Shown here piece after piece: positions 18,650-27,934 of a stretch of DNA of 52,768 nt. The notes below the pieces were generated by a model. The model was not told the origin of the DNA, did not search any database, and saw nothing but the letters and a program-made list of their open reading frames with translations. This DNA comes from Deltaproteobacteria bacterium (lineage in GTDB: Bacteria; Desulfobacterota; GWC2-55-46). Position 1 is the stretch's first letter. Each line of letters starts with the position of its first letter. Location: positions 1 to 52,768 of the forward strand of contig JACREU010000108.1 of the NCBI GenBank assembly GCA_016212705.1, given 5' to 3'. Both the position numbers and the translations under genes were made by a program.

Positions 18650-19384
18650 TCAATTCGAGACCAGCCCCGAGCCAAAGGCGATCGCTATCGCGTGGGCCTT
18701 GTTCACCGCGTTTAGCTTCCTCTCGATGTTCTGGACGTGGAACTTTACCGTCCGCTCGCTTATGCGGAGTATCAAAGATATCTCCCAGTTGGTCTTGCCC
18801 TCTTTCATCCAGACGAGGACCTCTTTTTCCCTTGCCGAAAGCCCTTTGCCGTCCCCCGGAGCGCGCTCAGATGACCGGATGAGCGCCTGGTGAACGTGGG
18901 GGGTGAGCATGTCGAGTATCTCTTTGTGCCTTTCTTCGAACCTGTCCTGCCTGGCCGAGAATGAGAAGATGGAGCCCCTGCAACGCTCGCCGTTGACGCC
19001 GCTTGAGATGCCGTAGTTCAAACCGAAGTCCGTCGCCCTGTTCATGAGGTCGGTCTGGTCCCTGCCGTTGAAGAGATGTAACGCCTCGGACCAGCGGTGC
19101 GTCCTGAAGAACTTGTAATTGAACCTTATGATCGGGTCTTTCGTGTAGAGCCTCTCTCCGATGTATATCCTGCCCCATTCGTCCGGGTAGTCCAGGTTGA
19201 GTATCTTTGAGAGCTTCCCGGTGGAGGCGTCCCCGAGCGCGCAGACGGCGTTGTCGGCGGACAAAAGCCTCTTTATCCTCGCGACGACCCGCATGACGTC
19301 CGCCTCAGACCTGCTCTGTACGCACGCCTGGATTATGTCGAGGAGGTCGGCGAGCTCTTTTTTGGTAAAGTCCCTGTAATCCAT
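18650..19384 (-). CDS. LuxR-family regulator with autoinducer-binding-like N-terminal domain and HTH
   Basis: LSAREKEVLVWMKEGKTNWEISLILRISERTVKFHVQNIERKL HTH; EWGRIYIGERLYTKDPIIRF...HRWSE ligand-domain pattern. Confidence 0.88.
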   Translation of the reverse strand: MDYRDFTKKELADLLDIIQACVQSRSEADVMRVVARIKRLLSADNAVCALGDASTGKLSKILNLDYPDEWGRIYIGERLYTKDPIIRFNYKFFRTHRWSEALHLFNGRDQTDLMNRATDFGLNYGISSGVNGERCRGSIFSFSARQDRFEERHKEILDMLTPHVHQALIRSSERAPGDGKGLSAREKEVLVWMKEGKTNWEISLILRISERTVKFHVQNIERKLNAVNKAHAIAIAFGSGLVSN

Positions 19385-19440
19385 CCCTGGCCCCGCAAGG
19401 TCGGTTAAGGCGGACCCTGTCCGCGTCCGGCCGTCTTTAA

Positions 19441-19467
19441 AATAAAAAGCCCCTTTTTCAAGGGGCT
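19441..19467 (-). terminator. Intrinsic terminator overlapping the cytochrome stop codon
   Basis: Minus strand AGCCCCTT-gaaa-AAGGGGCTTTTTATT. Confidence 0.85.
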
Positions 19468-20036
19468 GTGCTTTTTCCGGTAGTCTGCCTCGGGACCGAG
19501 TGGCATTTGAAGCAGTTCCTGGTAGGGAAGGCCACCCTGTCGTGGCACCTGCCGCAGAACTGCCCTTTCCATATCCCCGTCATGGTGATGGGCGTCGCCC
19601 CCGCCTTTTTTTTGAATATCTTCGGGTGGCAGACGGAGCATTTGAGCCAGACCGTATGCGCCGAATGCGGAAAGAGCACGTCCGGCATGAAGTCGAGCTT
19701 GGATTTTATGACGACGTCAGGGGCGGGCTCGCTGGTTTCAGGAGGCGGTCCCTGGCTGTCGAGGATGGAGTCCCTGGGGTTTATGAGCCCGTCCCTTATG
19801 GACTTGGTCCAATCGACGAACCCGTAGTTGTCCTTGGGGAGGAACTTCAGGGAGACTACGTCGGGCGTGGGGTCTATCATCCCGTTCTGTCTCCTCTTGA
19901 ACTGGCCGGGCTCCCTTTTGTAATCGAAGCTCGGCCAGTCCGCCGGGGCAGGGTCCATGTTGTTGCCTGCGAGCGTATCCGAGGCGAAGAAGAGCACCAG
20001 GGCCGCAAGAGTTATCTTGATGAGCTTACCGATCAT
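19458..20036 (-). CDS. Exported triheme c-type cytochrome (c7/c3-like)
   Basis: CSVCH, CGRCH, CFKCH heme motifs, signal peptide. Confidence 0.88.
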   Translation of the reverse strand: MIGKLIKITLAALVLFFASDTLAGNNMDPAPADWPSFDYKREPGQFKRRQNGMIDPTPDVVSLKFLPKDNYGFVDWTKSIRDGLINPRDSILDSQGPPPETSEPAPDVVIKSKLDFMPDVLFPHSAHTVWLKCSVCHPKIFKKKAGATPITMTGIWKGQFCGRCHDRVAFPTRNCFKCHSVPRQTTGKSTAP

Positions 20037-20169
20037 TTGGACAATCGCGGCCCGAAAGGCGCCGACGGCCGATTTTTTTTGAGGAAGGTAAATATTAGCA
20101 CGAAAAAGGCGGTTCTGGCAAGTTTTCTAAGGCGCGAGGGAGAAGGCCGGACGGGCAGGCGGGTCGTCC

Positions 20170-22038
20170 CTAACGGCCGAAGCGCGCCCCGCAGTACGGG
20201 CAGGCTATCCAGTCCGGCTCCCGGGTCTTTCCGCATGACTCGCAGTTCTTTTTTATGAAGTTCCCGCAGTGGGGGCAGGCCTCCGTGCCGGGGGGGACGG
20301 GTTTCATGCACGAGGCGCAGACCCCGCCGGGGTCCTCCTCCGCCCTGGAGAGGTATATTACGCGCGTGAGCTCGTCGAGGGTCGTTATCCCCGCCGCGAC
20401 CTTTCTAAGGCCGTCGAGGTGCAAAGGCGTCATCCCGGCCTTCGTGGCGGCTGACATGATCTCCTGATCGGGGGCGTCCGACGATATGAGCGCCCGTATG
20501 CCGGCGTTCACCGGCAGGACCTCGAAGACCCCGACCCTCCCTGAGTAGCCGGACCCGTTGCAGGAGGCGCACCCCGCGCCCCGGTAAAGCTTCCTGCCGG
20601 ACCACTTGAGCCCTGAGCGCTTTATCTCCGCGGAGCCCGGCGTGTACTCCTCCTTGCAGTTCTGGCAGATGGTGCGCACAAGCCTCTGCGCCACTATGCC
20701 GTTAAGGGCCGAGGCTATCATGTACGACGGTATCCCCATGTTCCGGAGCCTTATGACGGAAGATATCGCGTCGTTCGTGTGGAGGGTGGAGAAGACGAGG
20801 TGCCCGGTGAGAGAGGCCTGGTGGGCGATTATCGCGGTCTCGGCGTCCCTCATCTCCCCTATGAGTATCACGTCCGGGTCCTGCCTGAGGACGGACCTTA
20901 AGGTGTACGAGAAGGTAAGCCCGGTCTTCTCGTTTACGGCGACCTGGTTCACGTCCTTGAGTTCGTACTCTATCGGGTCCTCGATCGTGATGATGTTTAT
21001 CTGCTCTTTCTTTATGTGGCCTATCATCGCGTAGAGCGTCGAGGTCTTGCCGGAGCCGGTCGGGCCGGTGACGAGCACGACGCCCTGCGGGCGCTCGATA
21101 AGGTCCTTTACGCGGTTGAGGTCGTCCTTCAGGAACCCGACGCTTCCGAGGTCGTGGACCTCGGCCTTCGGGTCGAGGAGCCTCATGACTACGGTCTCCC
21201 CGTACTGGGTAGGCAGCGTCGAGACGCGCATATCGAGGCTCCTGTCGCCGAGCCTGACCTTTATCCGCCCGTCCTGCGAGACCCTGCGCTCGGCGATGTC
21301 CATGCTGGCCATGAGCTTTATGCGGGATGTGACCGGTCCCTGCACCCACTTCGGGAGCTGCATCGTCTCCCTCATGAGGCCGTCGACGCGTATCCGGAGC
21401 CTTACGCCCTTTTCATGCGGTTCTATGTGTATGTCGCTCGCGCGGTTGCCCGCGCCGTGGATGATGATGGAATCCACCATCTTTATGATCGGCGGGGCCG
21501 AGGACTTGCGCACCTGCTCGGAGATGTCGCGGCTAGCGTCGGGCTCGTGTATCACCTCTACGAGCTTGTCCTTCTTAAGGTCGCCTATGAGGTCCTCTAA
21601 CGGCTCGTTCAGGTGGTAGTAGCGCGAGATGGCGCCCGTTACGTCGGAGAGGGCCGCCACGCACGGCCGGATGTCGAGCCCCGTTGAGAACCTTAAATCG
21701 TCTATGGCGTTTAAGTTAAGAGGGTCGGTCATCGCCACGTTCAAGACCTTCCTGTCCTGGTAAAGGGGCACGAGGACGTACTTTTTGGCAAGCTTTTCGG
21801 AGACGAGTTTTATCGCCTCCGGGTCTACGGTGGCCGAACTGATGTCGACGAACGGGATGTTAAGCTGAAAGGAGAGGGTCTGCGCGATATCGACCTCGCT
21901 CGCGAAGCCCTTCTTTACTATGACGGCGCCGAGCCTGAGGCCCGTGCCGGCCCAGGATTCCTTAAGCGCCTCCTCGAGCTGTTCGCCGGAGATGAGGCCT
22001 GATTCGACGAGGAGCTCTCCTATCTTTTTTACCGCCAT
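20170..22038 (-). CDS. GspE/PilB-type secretion/pilus ATPase with C-terminal zinc ribbons
   Basis: GPTGSGKTSTLYAMI Walker A, LRQDPDVILIGEMRDAETA, internal CxxC; C-terminal CASC...CPHC...CESC...CPYC. Confidence 0.93.
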   Translation of the reverse strand: MAVKKIGELLVESGLISGEQLEEALKESWAGTGLRLGAVIVKKGFASEVDIAQTLSFQLNIPFVDISSATVDPEAIKLVSEKLAKKYVLVPLYQDRKVLNVAMTDPLNLNAIDDLRFSTGLDIRPCVAALSDVTGAISRYYHLNEPLEDLIGDLKKDKLVEVIHEPDASRDISEQVRKSSAPPIIKMVDSIIIHGAGNRASDIHIEPHEKGVRLRIRVDGLMRETMQLPKWVQGPVTSRIKLMASMDIAERRVSQDGRIKVRLGDRSLDMRVSTLPTQYGETVVMRLLDPKAEVHDLGSVGFLKDDLNRVKDLIERPQGVVLVTGPTGSGKTSTLYAMIGHIKKEQINIITIEDPIEYELKDVNQVAVNEKTGLTFSYTLRSVLRQDPDVILIGEMRDAETAIIAHQASLTGHLVFSTLHTNDAISSVIRLRNMGIPSYMIASALNGIVAQRLVRTICQNCKEEYTPGSAEIKRSGLKWSGRKLYRGAGCASCNGSGYSGRVGVFEVLPVNAGIRALISSDAPDQEIMSAATKAGMTPLHLDGLRKVAAGITTLDELTRVIYLSRAEEDPGGVCASCMKPVPPGTEACPHCGNFIKKNCESCGKTREPDWIACPYCGARFGR

Positions 22039-22097
22039 TTTAAAACCCCTTTAAAGGCTCGAAGAAACCGCCCTGATGATATCATATTTTTTCGATT

Positions 22098-23135
22098 TCA
22101 TAGAGCCTTCTGCCGAGCCCGAGGGACGCCGCCGCGCTCATGTCCTGCCTTCAGCGCCGAGTCCCTTATACCCTCTTCGGCGTTCACGAGGTCGGCCGAG
22201 GCCTGGTCGATGGCAACGGGGTCGGCTGAGGCGAGTATGCCGATATCCGGCACGATGGGCGCGTCGTTGTGCCCGTAACAGTCGCACGCGGGAGAGACGT
22301 CCGTTACGAAGTTGACGAAGAGGGTCCTGCCTTCCTTGCCGGCGAGCGCCCCTTTCGCGTACTCCGCCATCTTCCCCTGGAGGTTGGAGGCGGTCTCGTC
22401 CCACTGGATGTTTATCGTCCCCTCGGGGCACGCCGCTATGCAGTGGCCGCATCCGATGCAGAGGTTGCCGTTTATGACGGCGGCGTTTCCAATGTCTATG
22501 GCGTTAACCGGGCACGCAAGCGAACATTCGCCGCAGGCGGTGCATCCAGCCGGGTCTACGATCGGCGCGAGGTTCGAGTGCTGGGCGAGCTTGCCCTCTC
22601 TGCTCGCGCACCCCATCCCGATGTTCTTCAACGCCCCTCCGAACCCCGTCATCTCGTGGCACTTGAAGTGGGTGAGCGCAAGGAGCCCGTTTGCCCCCGC
22701 GATCATCGAGGCTATCTTGACGGTCGAGAAGAACCTGCCGTCGACCCTGACGTCGGTTGCGAGCTCGCCGCGGAGGCCGTCGGCGATGACGAGCGGCGCG
22801 CCGACTACCGGATACGCGAAGCCGTTCTCGATGGCTGTCTTAAGGTGCGTGACGGTATTGCCGCGCGTGCCGACGTAGAGGGTGTTCGTATCGGTTAAGA
22901 AGGGGTGCGCCCCGGTCTCCTTTATCGCGTCCACGGCTTTTCTGACGAAGACCGGCCTTATGTAGGAAGAGTTGCCCTTCTCGCCGAAGTGGAGTTTGAC
23001 GGCGACGAGGTGCCCTTTCCTGAAGCGGACCGGCGCGCCGGCAAGGGCGAGGAGCTCGCCTATCTTATCGAAGAGGTTCCGTCTGGAGCCTGCGCGCAGG
23101 TCCGCGAAGAAGACTTTTGGTTTAAGGTTTGACAT
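22098..23135 (-). CDS. DUF362 family 2x[4Fe-4S] ferredoxin-like protein
   Basis: CTACGECSLACP and CIGCGHCIAACP clusters, DUF362-like N-terminus. Confidence 0.88.
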   Translation of the reverse strand: MSNLKPKVFFADLRAGSRRNLFDKIGELLALAGAPVRFRKGHLVAVKLHFGEKGNSSYIRPVFVRKAVDAIKETGAHPFLTDTNTLYVGTRGNTVTHLKTAIENGFAYPVVGAPLVIADGLRGELATDVRVDGRFFSTVKIASMIAGANGLLALTHFKCHEMTGFGGALKNIGMGCASREGKLAQHSNLAPIVDPAGCTACGECSLACPVNAIDIGNAAVINGNLCIGCGHCIAACPEGTINIQWDETASNLQGKMAEYAKGALAGKEGRTLFVNFVTDVSPACDCYGHNDAPIVPDIGILASADPVAIDQASADLVNAEEGIRDSALKAGHERGGVPRARQKAL

Positions 23136-23253
23136 AGAAGGGTCTTTATATGTTTTCGGGAATTTTAAGGACGATTATATCACACTTGCCGACGGCGGGA
23201 ACAGGCTTGTAGCCTGAGCCATATAGCGCCGTGCATCGGCTATTTGAATCTTT

Positions 23254-23334
23254 TGCCCAAGGTCTTTTGCACGCTCCGCGCGCTTATCCGCAGGGGCTCC
23301 TAACGCTTTCTTCCTCCCCGTCCCGCTCGCCTCC
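23254..23334 (+). repeat. Dispersed ~70-bp repeat, copy B
   Basis: gcccaaggtcttttgcacgctccgcgcgcttatccgcaggggctcctaacgctttcttcctccccgtccc. Confidence 0.75.
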
Positions 23335-23448
23335 GCCCTGCGCCTGTGTATTGGTAAAACAGGACGAAAAACCCTGCGGATTCAAGTTGGGATTGAACCG
23401 CCGCGGTACGGCATGTTTATTTTTTAGACGGTTGCCAGATGCAATCTT

Positions 23449-23570
23449 TCGGACGCAAGAAATGGCTTTAGACAAGGCGCGCGACGAGGAAAACCGCAGG
23501 CGTACTTGTCGCGTACGTCGAGGATTTTCCGAGGAGCGCAACGCAGTATAAAGGCATTTATCGCGTCCGA
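23449..23570. repeat. Long interrupted inverted repeat (cruciform-like) immediately 3' of rnj
   Basis: TCGGACGC/GCGTCCGA, AAATG/CATTT, CTTTA/TAAAG outer stems; GGAAAA/TTTTCC and CGTAC/GTACG inner stems. Confidence 0.75.
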
Positions 23571-23572
23571 CA

Positions 23573-25258
23573 CTATATTTCGATTATTATCGGGAGTATG
23601 ACCGGCCTTCTCTCGAGCTTCTTGTTGAAGAACCTCCGGAGCGAGCGCCTTATCTCCTCCTTCACCTCGAGCTGTTCGGTCCTCACTTCGACGTTTGACG
23701 CGTTAAGCGTCTCTATCACTACCGATCTGGCCCCTTCGAGGAGCGCGGCGCTTTCCTCCTCGAATACGAGTCCCTTCGTCATTATCTCGGGGCCGTAGAC
23801 CGTCTCGCCTGTCGTCGAATTCAAGGCGATGATGGCGAGTACGAGCCCGTCCTGAGAAAGGTGCGACCTGTCCTTAAGGACCATCGCGCCGACGTCTCCC
23901 ACCCCTTTGCCGTCGACGAAGACCCTGCCGTGCTCGACCTTGTCCTTTATCGAGAACCCGTTTTCCGTGAACTCGACTACGTCGCCGTCCTCGGCGAGTA
24001 TGATGTTCGCGGGCGGTATGCCGACAGCCGCCGCGAGCCTCGTGTGGAGGACGAGGTGCCTGTACTCGCCGTGTACGGGCATGAAGTGCCGGGGCTTTAC
24101 GATGTTCAGCATGATTTTCAGCTCTTCCTTGGACGCGTGCCCGGAGACGTGAATCTCCGAGACCTTCTCGTAGATGACGTCCGCGCCCCTCCTGTAGAGG
24201 TGGTTCATCATCGACGATATCGCCTTCTCGTGGCCGGGGATGAACTTGGAGGAGAGTATTACGGTGTCGCCCTTCTCGACCTTCAACTGCTTGTGGTTGT
24301 CCATCGCCATGCGCGTCAGCGCGCTCATCGGCTCTCCCTGCGAGCCGGTTGTGAGGAGCACGACCTTGTCGTGCGGGAGGGCGTCTATATCCTTGAGGTC
24401 CACGACGATGCCGTCCGGGGCCGACAGGTACCCGAGCGTGTGCGCGATCCTGTAGTTGGCGGCCATCGATTTTCCGTTCAGGGCGACCTTTTTGCCGTGC
24501 TTGGCCGCGGCGTCTATCACCTGCTGTATCCTGTGGATGTTGGAGGAGAAGGCGGCGACTATTATCCTGCCCTCGCACCTCCTGAATATCTCCTCGAGGT
24601 TGTAGCCTATCTCTTTTTCAGATAAGGTGTAGCCTTCTTTTTCGACGTTCGTGGAATCCGACATGAAGCAGAGGACGCCGGACTCCCCGTACTCGGCGAA
24701 CCGCGCGTAGTCCATGACCTCTCCGTCCACCGGGGTCTGGTCCATCTTGAAGTCCCCGGTGTGGACGACGACGCCGAGCGGCGTCTTTATCGCAAGCCCG
24801 CAGCCGTCGACGATAGAGTGCGAGACCCTGATGAACTCTATGTCGAAGGGGCCGATGGAGACGACGTCGCGGGGCCTGACGGTCTCGAATGTGGTGGACC
24901 CGAGCAGGCCGTGCTCGGAGAGTTTTTCCTCGATGAGCCCGATCGTCAGGGCGGTGGCGTAGATCGGCGCGTTGATCTCCCTGAGGACGAAGGGCAGGGC
25001 CCCGGTGTGGTCTTCGTGGCCGTGGGTTATGACGAACGCCTTTACCTTGTCGCGGTTCCTCCTCAAGTAAGAGATGTCCGGGATGACGAGGTCGATCCCG
25101 AGCATGTAATCCTCCGGGAACATGAGCCCGCAGTCGACGACGACTATCGTGTCGTCGTACTCGACGAGCATCATGTTGAGCCCTATCTCCCCGAGCCCGC
25201 CGAGCGGTATGAGCTTCAAAGACGGATGAGGCGCGCCTGTCGTGATATCAGTCTCCAA
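23573..25258 (-). CDS. rnj: Ribonuclease J
   Basis: THGHEDHTGALPF metallo-beta-lactamase motif, beta-CASP TGSQGEPMSALTRMA, HVSGHAS. Confidence 0.95.
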   Translation of the reverse strand: METDITTGAPHPSLKLIPLGGLGEIGLNMMLVEYDDTIVVVDCGLMFPEDYMLGIDLVIPDISYLRRNRDKVKAFVITHGHEDHTGALPFVLREINAPIYATALTIGLIEEKLSEHGLLGSTTFETVRPRDVVSIGPFDIEFIRVSHSIVDGCGLAIKTPLGVVVHTGDFKMDQTPVDGEVMDYARFAEYGESGVLCFMSDSTNVEKEGYTLSEKEIGYNLEEIFRRCEGRIIVAAFSSNIHRIQQVIDAAAKHGKKVALNGKSMAANYRIAHTLGYLSAPDGIVVDLKDIDALPHDKVVLLTTGSQGEPMSALTRMAMDNHKQLKVEKGDTVILSSKFIPGHEKAISSMMNHLYRRGADVIYEKVSEIHVSGHASKEELKIMLNIVKPRHFMPVHGEYRHLVLHTRLAAAVGIPPANIILAEDGDVVEFTENGFSIKDKVEHGRVFVDGKGVGDVGAMVLKDRSHLSQDGLVLAIIALNSTTGETVYGPEIMTKGLVFEEESAALLEGARSVVIETLNASNVEVRTEQLEVKEEIRRSLRRFFNKKLERRPVILPIIIEI

Positions 25259-25265
25259 TCCCGCG

Positions 25266-25979
25266 TTAAACCCCCTTTATCTTTGTGAAAAGGGCCTCTA
25301 TGGCCTCTTTTGTCCTGTTTCTCAGATACTTGTCCTCCGCGCCGCTGGTCTCAATCGGGCGCCCGAAGCTGACCCTTACCGAGGCGGGCCGGATAGATAA
25401 CCCTCCCCGCGTCATTATGACGTTCGTCCCGCTGACCGCGACGGGGACTATGGGCGCTCCGCTCTTGGCCGCGAGCATGAAGCCGCCCCTCTTGAACGGG
25501 AGCAGTTTTCCGGTATCCGACCTCGTCCCTTCGGGGAAGATGAGGACAGAGGTCCCGTTCCTGATCCGGGAGGCCGCCGCCTCCATGGACTTTAACGCCT
25601 CGGCCGCGTTGTCCCTGTCTATCGCTATGTATCCGGCGAAGCGCATGGACCAGCCGATGAGGGGGACGCTGAAGAGGCTCTTTTTAGCGACCCACCTGAA
25701 CTGTACCGGGATGAAGCCCTGCAGGACAGGTATGTCGAAGGCCCCCTGGTGGTTGGAGAGGAAGACGACGGGAGTGCCCGTGGGGATATTTTCCATGCCC
25801 TCGACCCTGACGCTCACGCCTGAGATGAGGAGTATGAGCCTCGCCCAGAGCGCGACGAGCGAGTGGATCGCGCGCGCGTTCCTGTCAAATACAGATGTGG
25901 CCATTATGACGAGGAAGATAAAGGCGGTTAATGGCAGTCCCAGCGCCCAGAGGGCGAGCGTCCTCAAAAACATAAGCAA
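25266..25979 (-). CDS. plsC: 1-acyl-sn-glycerol-3-phosphate acyltransferase
   Basis: NHQGAFD (NHxxxxD) and FPEGTRS. Confidence 0.92.
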   Translation of the reverse strand: MLMFLRTLALWALGLPLTAFIFLVIMATSVFDRNARAIHSLVALWARLILLISGVSVRVEGMENIPTGTPVVFLSNHQGAFDIPVLQGFIPVQFRWVAKKSLFSVPLIGWSMRFAGYIAIDRDNAAEALKSMEAAASRIRNGTSVLIFPEGTRSDTGKLLPFKRGGFMLAAKSGAPIVPVAVSGTNVIMTRGGLSIRPASVRVSFGRPIETSGAEDKYLRNRTKEAIEALFTKIKGV

Positions 25980-26141
25980 AATTCTATCCTTTTTATGGGC
26001 GCTTAGTCAATGGTTTAACGAGGGGTTGTAAAACGCGCCGCGCCCCCCGTCTTCGGCGCAACGGTAATTTCCTGTTGGAACCCGCCCGTTATTGTGATAG
26101 AGAAGTACCTTCCGGTCACGGAATTAAAGGAGGCCCCAATT

Positions 26142-26435
26142 ATGGAAGTAATCGACGTAAACGGCAGGATCGGTTTCGCCCAGGAGTTCGCGCCGAGGAT
26201 ACTGCGCATAAAGCCCGATTACAAGGTCCCGCTCATCTGCATGGAGCCGGGCCAGGAGATCAAGCCGCACGTCAGCGGCAGGGGCATATTCTATTTTATC
26301 AGCGGCTGTGGCGTGATGACCGTCGATGGCAAGGAGGTCGAGGTCAAGGCCGGGACGATGGTCTTTATCGAGAAGGACGAGACGAGGGGCATAAGGGCTC
26401 TGGAGCGGCTTACGGCGTTCGCGGTCTCGTTTTAG
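26142..26435 (+). CDS. Small cupin-domain protein
   Basis: MEPGQEIKPHVSGRGIFYFISGCGVMTVDGKEVEVKAGTMVFIEKDE; RBS GGAGG before ATG 26142. Confidence 0.8.
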   Translation: MEVIDVNGRIGFAQEFAPRILRIKPDYKVPLICMEPGQEIKPHVSGRGIFYFISGCGVMTVDGKEVEVKAGTMVFIEKDETRGIRALERLTAFAVSF

Positions 26436-26597
26436 CGGGCGCATCCAAAGGCCCGTCTGCCCCCGGGCATCAAGGCCCGCGTCTCCGGGGCTTTAAGCGG
26501 CGTGTCGGCGCGTACCCGGAGATTTTAATTTATTGTAAAAGGGCGGCTGGAGTGCTATTTTATAAGCTGTGGACTCCTGACCAAAGGACCGGCCTGC

Positions 26598-27008
26598 GTG
26601 ACAGCGACATCCAAAAGGATACTACTCGTAGACGACGAACAGCTCGTAAGGGAAGTCTGTTCCGAGCTCCTCTTGAGCGACGGCTACCAGGTAGATACCG
26701 CCTCTGACGGCCTTGCCGCGCTGGCGAGGATGGAAGATGCCGGATACGACCTCATAGTCCTCGACATAAACATGCCCAAGCTCGACGGCATCGATTTTTG
26801 CCGGAAGGCGACCGGCGGGCGGCCGGAGCTCAAAGACAGGTTCCTCTTCATAACCGGCGACCTCTACGGCGAGGGTGAGGCGCTCCATTTTTTCTGCAAG
26901 AACGCCAGTGTCCTTAAAAAGCCGTTCACCAAAAAAGACTTCCTCGATTCCGTCAGGCGGATATTGAGCCTTACGGCCCGGCCCGCCACGCCGCAACAGC
27001 CCCTTTAA
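26598..27008 (+). CDS. Single-domain response regulator
   Basis: GTG start; ILLVDDEQLVREV, DLIVLDINMPKLDG, VLKKPF. Confidence 0.88.
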   Translation: MTATSKRILLVDDEQLVREVCSELLLSDGYQVDTASDGLAALARMEDAGYDLIVLDINMPKLDGIDFCRKATGGRPELKDRFLFITGDLYGEGEALHFFCKNASVLKKPFTKKDFLDSVRRILSLTARPATPQQPL

Positions 27009-27153
27009 ACCTGATAGGAACGTCCCGGACGGACAGGAGGGCAGGTCCCTCCTGTTGATTTTTGTCATGTTCATTTCGGGCGGGATCGCGCAAAATAAAG
27101 GGGTAGGGGATTGTCGACGGATAAACGCATAAAATTTCAGGGAGGGACGCTGA

Positions 27154-27831
27154 ATGCATAAGATACTCGATGTGAGGGAGACGGCCCCGAAGGAGAGGCA
27201 CCCGATGATCTTCAACACCTTCAAGGGACTTAACCCGGGCGAATCGTTCGTGCTTGTGAACGACCACGAGCCGAGGCCCCTCCTATATCAGTTCCAGAAC
27301 GAGCACGCGGGCGAATACGAGTGGTGGCCGCTCGAGCAGGGGCCTGAGAAGTGGAGGGTCGAGATAGCCAGGAGGAAAGAGGCCGACGCGGAGAGGTCCG
27401 TTACCGACTACTTCCAGACAGACCACAGGAGGCTCGACGCCATATACGAGAGGTTCGAGGACGCCTCATCAGGCGCGCAGTGGGACGAGGCATTATCTGA
27501 CTTCCGCGAGTTCAGGCTCGGGCTTACGCGCCACATAAAGGCGGAAGAGGAGATACTCTTCCCGCTCTTCGAGGAGAAGACCGGGATGACGGACGCGGGC
27601 CCGACCTTTGTAATGAAGATGGAGCACAAGGATATAAAGGAACTGCTCGAAAAAATAGAGAGCAACACCGCCTCCAGGAACGCAACCGCGGTAAAAGAGG
27701 CCAGAACTACGCTCATGAACGTACTCGCCGACCACAACATGAAGGAGGAGCACATACTGTATCCGGAGAGCGACTCCTTCATCTCGGACGCCGAGAGGGC
27801 GGACGTTATAAGGAAGACTCAACTGCTGTGA
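27154..27831 (+). CDS. DUF2249 plus hemerythrin-like (HHE) protein
   Basis: MHKILDVRETAPKERHPMIFNTFKGLNPGESFVLVNDHEPRPL; DHRRLDAIYERF; H/E ligands in HIKAEEEILFPLFE and HNMKEEHILYP. Confidence 0.85.
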   Translation: MHKILDVRETAPKERHPMIFNTFKGLNPGESFVLVNDHEPRPLLYQFQNEHAGEYEWWPLEQGPEKWRVEIARRKEADAERSVTDYFQTDHRRLDAIYERFEDASSGAQWDEALSDFREFRLGLTRHIKAEEEILFPLFEEKTGMTDAGPTFVMKMEHKDIKELLEKIESNTASRNATAVKEARTTLMNVLADHNMKEEHILYPESDSFISDAERADVIRKTQLL

Positions 27832-27850
27832 TAACTTTTTGATATGGATG

Positions 27851-27888
27851 AAAAAAAGGCGGCTGATTTTCAGCCGCCTTTTTTTTCG
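27851..27888 (+). terminator. Intrinsic terminator
   Basis: GGCGGCTG-atttt-CAGCCGCC flanked by A- and T-runs. Confidence 0.93.
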
Positions 27889-27934
27889 ATAATCGTTCAA
27901 AAACGGGTTTATTTGTGTTAATAGTGATGGACTC

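Noticed and set aside
19500-20258. 252-aa plus ORF across the cytochrome gene and pilB end
   Set aside because: Spans two real minus-strand genes and lacks motifs.
23861-24625. 254-aa plus ORF opposite rnj
   Set aside because: Shadow frame of RNase J.
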